Shown here piece after piece: positions 1-5,409 of a stretch of 8,766 nt of DNA (position 1 is its first letter; each line of letters begins with the position of its first letter). Source of the stretch: an uncultured Eubacterium sp. (GTDB lineage Bacteria > Bacillota > Clostridia > Peptostreptococcales > Anaerovoracaceae); the NCBI GenBank assembly GCA_900551775.1, contig URXI01000177.1:1-8766 (forward strand), in the 5' to 3' direction. The notes beneath the pieces were generated by a model. The model was not told the origin of the DNA, did no database searches, and saw only the letters and a list, made by a program, of their open reading frames with translations. Position numbers and translations under genes: made by a program.

Positions 1-379
1 TTGGCAGATGCTGATGTTTGATAATCCCCTCTGCAATCTGCTTGCCGACGGTCATCATAGGATTTAGTGAAGTGAGAGGATCCTGCAAAATCATGCCGAT
101 CTCACTTCCCCTGATACGCTGCAATTCTTTTTCCTGCAGCTTGAGAATCTCTTTTTCGTTAAAGCGGATGCTGCCCGATTTGTAGCGAATCTGTTTATCG
201 GCGGAAAGGCGCATGGTCGCCTGTGCCGTCACACTCTTTCCTGAGCCGGATTCCCCTACGATCGCCAGGGTTTCCCCCTTATCTATATGAAAAGATACGC
301 CCCTGACGGCTCTCACTTCCCCTGCATAGGTGTCAAAGGAAACGCGCAAGTCGTCTACTCTTAATAATGTCTCCGTCAT
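1..379 (-). CDS. oppD: Oligopeptide/dipeptide ABC transporter ATP-binding protein, OppD/DppD type (partial, C-terminus outside window)
   Basis: This is one of the two cytoplasmic ATPases that normally power an Opp/Dpp-type peptide importer. Only the first 126 codons are present; the gene runs off the left edge. The visible N-terminus shows a Walker A motif GESGSGKS at residues 42-49, and a Q-loop region ILQDPLTSLNP around residues 97-107 that is typical of OppD/DppD. The ABC signature, Walker B and the C-terminal oligopeptide domain lie outside. The ATG at 379-377 is preceded by AAAGGAGGAGCAA, a strong ribosome binding site that overlaps the end of the oppC-like gene; the gap to that gene is 11 bases, so the two are probably translationally linked. 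OppD rather than OppF is inferred from gene order directly after oppC and from the QDPLTSLNP motif; substrate cannot be read from this part. Confidence 0.93.
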   Translation of the reverse strand, partial: MTETLLRVDDLRVSFDTYAGEVRAVRGVSFHIDKGETLAIVGESGSGKSVTAQATMRLSADKQIRYKSGSIRFNEKEILKLQEKELQRIRGSEIGMILQDPLTSLNPMMTVGKQIAEGIIKHQHLP

Positions 380-390
380 TTGCTCCTCCT

Positions 391-1341
391 TTATTTTCTC
401 AGCTTCGGATCCAGTGCATCCCGCAGGCCGTCTCCGAAAAGCTGCATGGAGAGCATGGTCAGACTGATAAAGATGGCCGGGATGATCATCTGATATGGAT
501 AGGTCTTGATCACCGTAGCTCCGATGTTAGCCAGTTGTCCCCAGCTGGTCAGCGGAGGCTGCAGGCCGATGCCGATATAACTCAGATAAGCCTCTGTAAA
601 GATGGCGGTCGGAATGCTCATGGTCAGGGTTACGATGATGACGCCCAGCATATTGGGCACCATGTGTTTGATGATGATACGCATGTTGGAGCCGCCAAGT
701 CCCTTCGAAGCCATGACGTAATCGCTTTCCTTCAGAGAGAGCGCCTGTCCTCTGACCAGTCTTGCCATTCTGATCCAGCCTGTCAGTGCAAAGGCGATGA
801 TAATGGGCGCCATTCCAGACCCCATGATCATCATGATTAATATGACGTAGACGAGAAATGGAATGGAGTCGATGATATCTGACGCTCTCATCAGAAAGAG
901 GTCGATTTTGCCCCCGAAGAAACCGGAAACCCCTCCGATGATGATGCCGATGGTGCTCTGTACCACTGCTGCGACTAAGGCGATAAAGAGGGAGACTCGC
1001 GCTCCCATCCACACTCTGCACCATAAATCTCTGCCCAGGTTGTCTGTGCCAAACCAGTGTTCCGCAGACGGACCCTGATTCATGACGCCAAAGTCGACGT
1101 CCGAATGGGTGGAAGAGGACATCATGGGCGCCACAATGGCAAAGGCAGTGAGCACCAGTATGAACAAAAGGCTTGCCATAGCCACCCTGTTCTGCTTCAG
1201 ACGCCTCCAGGCATCCTGCCAGTAGCTGATGCTGGGCGCATACATTTTTTCCGCACCTGCATCATCCTGTTCTACAAAGGTGAATAAGTCTCTGGTCAGT
1301 TCCGTATTTTCTTGTGTCTTCATTATGGTTGTCTGTTCCAT
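391..1341 (-). CDS. oppC: Peptide ABC transporter permease, OppC/DppC type
   Basis: Inner-membrane permease of an Opp/Dpp importer, partner of the upstream OppB-like permease. The 316-residue product has the OppC layout: a cytoplasmic N-terminal tail of about 50 residues, a first membrane segment at about 54-73, the OppC-typical HWFGTDNLGRDLW motif at 95-107, then the binding-protein-dependent transport domain with several hydrophobic segments (about 115-143, 161-190, 230-260, 282-305). The EAA loop that docks on the ATPase is visible at about 210-230 (ASKGLGG, ending in KHMVPN). It ends with the family-typical GDGLRDALDPKLRK. The ATG at 1341-1339 follows AGGAGG at good spacing, which supports this start over the Met at residue 7. 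Length and motifs are normal for the family; nothing looks broken. The gap from the oppB-like stop is 16 bases. Confidence 0.95.
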   Translation of the reverse strand: MEQTTIMKTQENTELTRDLFTFVEQDDAGAEKMYAPSISYWQDAWRRLKQNRVAMASLLFILVLTAFAIVAPMMSSSTHSDVDFGVMNQGPSAEHWFGTDNLGRDLWCRVWMGARVSLFIALVAAVVQSTIGIIIGGVSGFFGGKIDLFLMRASDIIDSIPFLVYVILIMMIMGSGMAPIIIAFALTGWIRMARLVRGQALSLKESDYVMASKGLGGSNMRIIIKHMVPNMLGVIIVTLTMSIPTAIFTEAYLSYIGIGLQPPLTSWGQLANIGATVIKTYPYQMIIPAIFISLTMLSMQLFGDGLRDALDPKLRK

Positions 1342-1357
1342 ATGCTGCCTCCTGTTC

Positions 1358-2272
1358 TTATTTCATCTTGATTCTAGGATCGACAAGGCCGTACACCAGA
1401 TCCACCACCACCTGCATCAGCACCAGGAACACGCTGTAAACGATGGTCATGCCCAGAATCAGCGGATAATCCAGTGTCTGGATGCTGATGACGTAATGGC
1501 GTCCCAGCCCTGGAATGGCAAAAATATTTTCGATGACAAAGGTGCCGGTCAGCAGGGTTGCCACCAGAGGCCCCATGACCGTAATCACTGGCAGCATGGA
1601 ATTTCGCAGCTGATGCTTCATGGTAATTTCCCCTTTGCTCAGGCCCTTTGCCTTCGCCGTCTTGATAAAGTCCTCGCCTGTCACCTCCAGCATGCTGGTG
1701 CGCATCAGCCTGGCGATAGTTGCGACAGAACCGATCCCCAGGGCAAAGGTGGGCAGTATGGTAGACTTGAAATCTCCCCAAAGCGCCACCGGCAGAATGC
1801 CCAGCTTCACTGACAGCAGGTATTGCAGCACGCTGGCGATGATGAAGCTGGGGATGGAAATCCCTATGACGGCGATGGCAATGCTGAGATGGTCCAGAAA
1901 TCCGTTTTGATTCAGCGCCGCCACAATTCCCAGCAGCAATCCGACAATGACAGCAAAGAGCAGCGCCCGCACACCCAGGTCGATAGAAAATGGAAAGGCA
2001 GTAGAAATAATTTCGTTTACAGTCCGGCCCTGTGTACGCAGGCTGTAGCCCAAATCCCCGTGAAATAAGTTTGACATGTAAGTGAGATATTGTTTATGGA
2101 GCGGTTCATCCAGTCCATAATACTCTCTCATCTTTTCCTGGGTTGCCGCTGGCACCTTAGGATCAGAGAAAGGGTCTCCCGGCAGCAACCTGATCATGAC
2201 AAACACAGCGGAAATAAGGATCAGCAAGGTCAAAATTGCAATCAGTATTCGTTTAAGCGTGTATTTTAGCAT
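1358..2272 (-). CDS. oppB: Peptide ABC transporter permease, OppB/DppB type
   Basis: Inner-membrane permease that pairs with the OppC-like protein to form the translocation channel. The 304-residue product starts with a membrane segment at about 9-28 followed by the OppB-typical RLLPGDPF at 28-35 and a sequence near 50-64 (YYGLDEPLHKQY) characteristic of this family. Hydrophobic segments recur at about 100-120, 128-158, 171-188, 226-250 and 270-295. The EAA coupling loop is TAKAKGLSKGE at 205-215 followed by KHQLRNSMLP to 228. The C-terminus GLVDPRIKMK is normal for OppB/DppB. The ATG at 2272-2270 is preceded by AGAAAGGAT, a weaker ribosome binding site than its neighbours have. A GC-rich hairpin sits just before that site, so production of this permease may be set lower than that of the binding protein. 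Confidence 0.95.
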   Translation of the reverse strand: MLKYTLKRILIAILTLLILISAVFVMIRLLPGDPFSDPKVPAATQEKMREYYGLDEPLHKQYLTYMSNLFHGDLGYSLRTQGRTVNEIISTAFPFSIDLGVRALLFAVIVGLLLGIVAALNQNGFLDHLSIAIAVIGISIPSFIIASVLQYLLSVKLGILPVALWGDFKSTILPTFALGIGSVATIARLMRTSMLEVTGEDFIKTAKAKGLSKGEITMKHQLRNSMLPVITVMGPLVATLLTGTFVIENIFAIPGLGRHYVISIQTLDYPLILGMTIVYSVFLVLMQVVVDLVYGLVDPRIKMK

Positions 2273-2289
2273 AAGTCACAATCCTTTCT

Positions 2290-2315
2290 GAGGGCGCACC
2301 GCCTGGCGCGCCCTC
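2290..2315 (-). promoter_or_regulatory. GC-rich intercistronic hairpin between oppA and oppB
   Basis: Eight-base perfect arms GAGGGCGC (2290-2297) and GCGCCCTC (2308-2315) enclose a 10-base loop. Read on the coding strand it falls in the 76-base gap after the oppA-like stop and ends immediately before the AGAAAGGAT ribosome binding site of the oppB-like gene. No T-run follows on the coding strand, so it does not look like an intrinsic terminator. Hairpins in this position in binding-protein transporter operons are known to protect the upstream message from 3' decay and so favour excess binding protein; that role here is inference. Confidence 0.65.
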
Positions 2316-2348
2316 TGCAATGTTCCTGTCTATCGGTTTGATGCGGGA

Positions 2349-4031
2349 TCACTTGTCTCCGTCATAGTGAACCCTTGCAAGATCCGGATCGTTTGCGCCA
2401 AAACCGCATTTGCTGATACCGCTGACATAAGTCTTCTTTCCCCAATAACCACTGGTCTGGAACAGCGGTACGCCGACCATCTCGTCTGCCAGCATCTTCT
2501 CTGCTTCGAACAGCTTGTCGGCTCTCGCCTTCATGTCGTTTGTCGTGTTGCAGAATTTGATCAGCTGATCGTATTTGTCGTTAGAATATCCTCCAAAATA
2601 GGTGTTGTAGCTGTTGTTTGATTCGTAGCACTCCAGGAATGTCATCGGATCGTTGTAGTCAGGCGCCCAATTGGTGATGCAGAAGTCGTAGTCGCCTTTG
2701 TTCTCCTTCTCTACCCTGGCAGAATAAGTCTGGGTATCTATGGAGACTTCTAATCCGAAGGTGGTGCTCATCACGTTCTGAATGATCTCTGCAGTGGTCT
2801 TTGCCGTGGCGTCGTCAAAGGTCAGAAGTGTCAGCTTTGGCAGCTTATCGGCGCTGATTCCTGTCTCTTTCAGGGCTTTCTCAAAGAGGGTCTTCGCCTT
2901 GTCAGTATCCCCCTTTGCCGGATATGGATCCAGCGGATACTTTTCGCCCAGTGTCGTGTCCAGAATGGTCAGCATGTCAGGACACATGCGGCTGATGGCA
3001 AAGGAGCCGTCTCCGCGGGCTGCATCCACGATAGCGTTTCGGTCAAGGGCATAGGATACTGCCTGACGGAAGTTTTTGTTTCTGAGCAGCTTCGAAATCT
3101 CGCCCCGGTCAGTCTTTACATTGATGATGTTGTACCAGACCGTTGCGCCCTCGATATAAACTGCTTCTTCTTTTTCTTTGTATTTATCGATGTATTCTTT
3201 TTCAATGGTGTTGGTGATGTCCAGTTCGCCGTTGTCGAACATGTTCATGACCGTTTCCTGTTCAGAAATAATGTAGGCTTCCACCCCGTCTACATTGATA
3301 TTGTCAGCATTCCAGTAATTCGGATTTTTCTCAAATACCAGCTTGCTTTCGTGTTCCCACTCTTTGAGAACGAAAGGACCGTTGCAGACGACCTTGTCTG
3401 GCGCTGCAGCATAATCCTTGCCGTACTCTTCAGCGACATCCTTTCTAACCGGATAGAAGCACGGCATCTTCATCAGATCCAGGAAATACGGCATATTTTT
3501 GACCGCCGTGATCTGCAGGGTCTTGTCGTCGAGAGCCTTTACGCCTACTTCATCTGCTGACACTTTTCCTTCGTTAAACTCCTGTCCATTTTTGAAATAG
3601 TATCCCATCCAGGCATAGTTCCCGTTTGGCGCGCTGTCACTTGGATCCAGCAGACGCTTGATGCCGTATTCGAAGTCATAGGCCGTGACCGGCTCTCCGT
3701 CAGACCATTTGCTGTCTCGCAGTTTGAAAGTATAGGTCAGGCCGTCCTTGGAAACTTTCCAGCTTTCCGCCATGGCCGGTTCAATCTTATTGTCGTAAAT
3801 TCTCACTAAGCCTTCGTACATCATGCCCCTAGGACAGATGCTGTCAGAACTGTTGCCATATCCGGGATCCAGAGATGACGGCTCTGCATTGAACGGGATG
3901 CGCAGTACCACGCTGCCGTCGTCTTTCACCGGGCCTGCACTATTGCCTCCGCCTCCGCAGCCTGCAAACAAACCCACGGTCAGAGCCAGGATGATGAGCA
4001 GACTGACTTTTTTCATTTTTTTCGCATTCAT
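2349..4031 (-). CDS. oppA: Peptide ABC transporter substrate-binding lipoprotein, OppA/DppA type (SBP family 5)
   Basis: Extracellular, membrane-anchored substrate-binding protein of the importer. The 560-residue product begins with a lipoprotein signal peptide: Lys-rich start, hydrophobic core at about 9-22, and lipobox LFAGC with the lipid-modified cysteine at residue 25, followed by a Gly-rich linker. The mature part has SBP_bac_5 hallmarks: IPFNAEPSSLDPGY near 45-58, MYEGLVRI, the WKVSKDGLTYTFKLRD stretch and WSDGEPVTAYDFEYGIKRLL. Length is normal for OppA. The ATG at 4031-4029 is preceded by AAGGAGG with five-base spacing, which fixes this start over the Met at residue 6. It begins 32 bases after the pentein-family enzyme with no terminator between, so the two are probably co-transcribed. 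The ligand cannot be read from sequence; the neighbouring enzyme suggests an arginine-like or guanidino ligand, or an arginine-containing peptide, but this is inference. Confidence 0.95.
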   Translation of the reverse strand: MNAKKMKKVSLLIILALTVGLFAGCGGGGNSAGPVKDDGSVVLRIPFNAEPSSLDPGYGNSSDSICPRGMMYEGLVRIYDNKIEPAMAESWKVSKDGLTYTFKLRDSKWSDGEPVTAYDFEYGIKRLLDPSDSAPNGNYAWMGYYFKNGQEFNEGKVSADEVGVKALDDKTLQITAVKNMPYFLDLMKMPCFYPVRKDVAEEYGKDYAAAPDKVVCNGPFVLKEWEHESKLVFEKNPNYWNADNINVDGVEAYIISEQETVMNMFDNGELDITNTIEKEYIDKYKEKEEAVYIEGATVWYNIINVKTDRGEISKLLRNKNFRQAVSYALDRNAIVDAARGDGSFAISRMCPDMLTILDTTLGEKYPLDPYPAKGDTDKAKTLFEKALKETGISADKLPKLTLLTFDDATAKTTAEIIQNVMSTTFGLEVSIDTQTYSARVEKENKGDYDFCITNWAPDYNDPMTFLECYESNNSYNTYFGGYSNDKYDQLIKFCNTTNDMKARADKLFEAEKMLADEMVGVPLFQTSGYWGKKTYVSGISKCGFGANDPDLARVHYDGDK

Positions 4032-4063
4032 AAGTTCCTCCTTATCTTTTTTGCAAAAGCATC

Positions 4064-4984
4064 TTATTTATAAAGGGGCACGCTGTCTCTCTTCAGGAAA
4101 GCCGTCATGCAGTGGATGGCCCCGTTGCCCTTCATGATCTCGCTGACATCCAGCTGAATACACTCGACGCCGGCTTTTTCCAGTGCCCTTACCGTCTTCG
4201 GACAGCCTGTCGGCATGACGATTTTGCCTGGCTCCAGAGCCACGAAATTCTGGCAGAAGCGCCCGAACTCTTCGTAATCCGGGATATCCACGATGTTGAA
4301 CTCCCTCTCCTCCAGTTCCCGATAGATGGTATCCGGTGCAGCGATCTTCAGCACCAGCGCTACCTTCAGATCTGCAAAAGCCATAAAGCTGTCCAGATGT
4401 GCCATACCTCTTGGGATTTCTACTTTGATCAGGTGTTCTACGCCCATGTTGCGCAGCTCCTCTTCTACCTGTGCCGCCGCCGATGGATTGCAGCGTTTGC
4501 CATATCCTAACATGCAGGTCTTGCGATCCATCCACAAGCAGCAGGCGCCGTCAAAGATGCCGTCGCCATTAATTGTCTTGATGATGGGAACACCCAGCTT
4601 GGCAAGCTGCCTGGCTGCGTAGACCTCTTCTCCGATGCGGCATCCTGCCGCCGGTCTTGCGACGATGGCACCCTCTGGCGTCATCAGAACCAGATCTCTC
4701 GTATAAATGGCATTGGGCAGGTGCGGCGCCATCTCCTCGATGTAATGTACTTCGACCCCGTTACTCCTGTAGATCTCTGCCAAAGCGTCATGCTCTTCTC
4801 TGACTTTCTCTACATCCCAGATTTCTTTCATGGCTACCGCCGCAGGGTCCGTGATACCCTCGATTTCTTTACCCGGCCTTCTCATCAAAACACTCCGCAG
4901 CCTGCCGACTTCTGAATCGACGCCAAAATCGCCGTAAAGCTGTTTCATCATAGAGCGAAAACCTGTCTCCTGTATGTTGTTCAT
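4064..4984 (-). CDS. Arginine deiminase / amidinotransferase / DDAH superfamily (pentein-fold) enzyme
   Basis: A guanidine-modifying enzyme of the pentein superfamily, cytoplasmic by lack of a signal peptide. The 306-residue product carries the expected active-site pattern in order: YTRD at 94-97 (substrate-binding Asp), FDGAC at 144-148 (position of EGGD in arginine deiminases, LDGGD in DDAH, FDAAD in amidinotransferases), GYGKRCN at 160-166, the catalytic HxD as MAHLDS with His196 and Asp198, and the nucleophile Cys292 in GNGAIHCMT. All catalytic residues appear present. The length lies between DDAH (about 250-285) and classical arginine deiminase (about 400). The substrate is therefore open: arginine or a peptide-bound or methylated arginine hydrolysed to citrulline, or amidino-group transfer. 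The ATG at 4984-4982 follows AGGAGGGC. It leads an operon with an Opp-type importer, which suggests it acts on what the importer brings in. I recognise the superfamily with confidence but not the exact enzyme. Confidence 0.88.
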   Translation of the reverse strand: MNNIQETGFRSMMKQLYGDFGVDSEVGRLRSVLMRRPGKEIEGITDPAAVAMKEIWDVEKVREEHDALAEIYRSNGVEVHYIEEMAPHLPNAIYTRDLVLMTPEGAIVARPAAGCRIGEEVYAARQLAKLGVPIIKTINGDGIFDGACCLWMDRKTCMLGYGKRCNPSAAAQVEEELRNMGVEHLIKVEIPRGMAHLDSFMAFADLKVALVLKIAAPDTIYRELEEREFNIVDIPDYEEFGRFCQNFVALEPGKIVMPTGCPKTVRALEKAGVECIQLDVSEIMKGNGAIHCMTAFLKRDSVPLYK

Positions 4985-5036
4985 TGGTGAGCCCTCCTAT
5001 CTCCAAGTCTCTGTGCTTTCTTGCGTTATCACGCTA

Positions 5037-5067
5037 AATATAATGCAAGAGCCGTGCCATTTGTCAG
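5037..5067 (-). promoter_or_regulatory. Candidate promoter of the pentein-enzyme/opp operon
   Basis: On the minus strand a -10 like TATATT (5042-5037) is preceded by CTGACA (5067-5062) with a 19-base spacer, longer than ideal; shifting the -10 by one or two bases gives 17-18. A second possibility is the perfect TATAAT at 5091-5086 with a poor TTGCAT -35 inside the hairpin stem. The pair of alternatives keeps confidence low, but a promoter between 4985 and 5091 is expected because a terminator-like hairpin lies just upstream. Confidence 0.4.
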
Positions 5068-5091
5068 ATTATTTAGTATCTTTGCATTATA
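5039..5091. repeat. Inverted repeat TATAATGCAA, 33-base spacer
   Basis: TATAATGCAA at 5039-5048 is repeated as its reverse complement TTGCATTATA at 5082-5091. The arms match over 10 bases with 33 bases between (centre-to-centre 43, about four helical turns). They bracket the likely promoter of the pentein-enzyme operon, so a paired operator for a dimeric regulator is plausible. The spacing is too long and the surrounding pairing too poor for this to look like a simple hairpin. Confidence 0.55.
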
Positions 5092-5123
5092 AAACCCCCT
5101 GCACTTGTAAATGCAAGGGGTTT
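5092..5123 (-). terminator. Strong intrinsic-terminator-like hairpin
   Basis: Arms AAACCCCCTGCA (5092-5103) and TGCAAGGGGTTT (5112-5123) pair over 11 of 12 positions around an 8-base loop. On the minus strand the stem is followed by TTTTAT, giving a usable terminator for leftward transcripts. A short T-run on the plus side could also make it bidirectional. It lies 287 bases past the ATPase stop and just upstream of the operon leader, so it may have served a gene that formerly stood there, and it insulates the operon from the ATPase gene now. Confidence 0.75.
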
Positions 5124-5169
5124 CCGTAGTTCTGCCAGCGAATGGACGCAGCCGATGTTTATCAAAAAC

Positions 5170-5188
5170 GATAATTATTATCATTAAG
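5170..5188. promoter_or_regulatory. Fur-box-like palindrome
   Basis: GATAATTATTATC (5170-5182) is a perfect 6-1-6 palindrome. Over 19 bases (5170-5188) it matches the classical Fur consensus GATAATGATAATCATTATC at 15 positions by my count. It is flanked by outward-facing TTTATCA (5158-5164) and TGATAAA (5192-5198). No start codon or clear promoter adjoins it: the nearest leftward gene is separated by a hairpin terminator. Fur binding is inference from the match; AT-rich sequence makes chance resemblance possible. Confidence 0.45.
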
Positions 5189-5221
5189 AAGTGATAAAAC
5201 AGCCGTTAAACGAGTGGTTTA

Positions 5222-5238
5222 TTGATAAAATTTATCAA
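5222..5238. repeat. 17-bp palindrome TTGATAAA-A-TTTATCAA
   Basis: Perfect 8-1-8 palindrome. It shares the core layout GATAA-N3-TTATC with the site at 5170-5182, start to start 54 bases away, so the two look like a pair of binding sites for one dimeric protein rather than unrelated palindromes. Confidence 0.55.
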
Positions 5239-5326
5239 ATCAGAAAAAGTGTCGATTTGTGTGGGACTGATACAGAACAAATATGGGCAGCACCTTCATA
5301 CACCTTATGTTCTTCATACAAGCGAT

Positions 5327-5380
5327 CTAAAAAGAAGAAGACGGCATCATCAGTCTTCCTCTGATATGCGCATCTATCAG
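5327..5380 (-). terminator. Tandem hairpins with T-run behind the ATPase gene
   Basis: On the minus strand, 30 bases past the stop codon, a first hairpin has arms CTGATA/TATCAG (5361-5380). It is followed by a second with arms GAAGAC/GTCTTC (5337-5358) and then TTCTTTTT. The second stem is only six pairs but the T-run is good, so this is the likely intrinsic terminator of the ATPase transcript. Confidence 0.5.
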
Positions 5381-5409
5381 CCGATTTCTTTTAACTCTAA
5401 CGCCAGTTA

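Larger units (their letters stand above)
4985..5409. other. Intergenic region between the operon and the ATPase gene
   Basis: A 425-base stretch without a convincing gene. It holds, in order, the leader of the pentein-enzyme operon, a TATAATGCAA inverted repeat, a strong terminator-like hairpin, two GATAA-type palindromes and two tandem hairpins behind the ATPase gene. The sequence is more AT-rich from about 5160 onward, which may mark the border of the accessory segment. Confidence 0.7.

Noticed and set aside
391..2068. Several long plus-strand frames opposite the oppC and oppB genes
   Set aside because: They are His/Gln/Asp-rich antisense shadows of well-supported permease genes and lack ribosome binding sites.
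4068..4535. 155-residue minus-strand frame inside the pentein-family gene
   Set aside because: Shifted-frame shadow of a gene whose own frame keeps every catalytic motif; the Arg/Gly-rich composition is typical of a shadow.
5234..5395. About 50 open codons on the minus strand after the ATPase, including DRLYEEHKVYEGAAHICS
   Set aside because: No ATG or ribosome binding site, it overlaps the proposed tandem terminator hairpins, and an open run of this length is expected by chance in six frames. A decayed gene remnant cannot be excluded.
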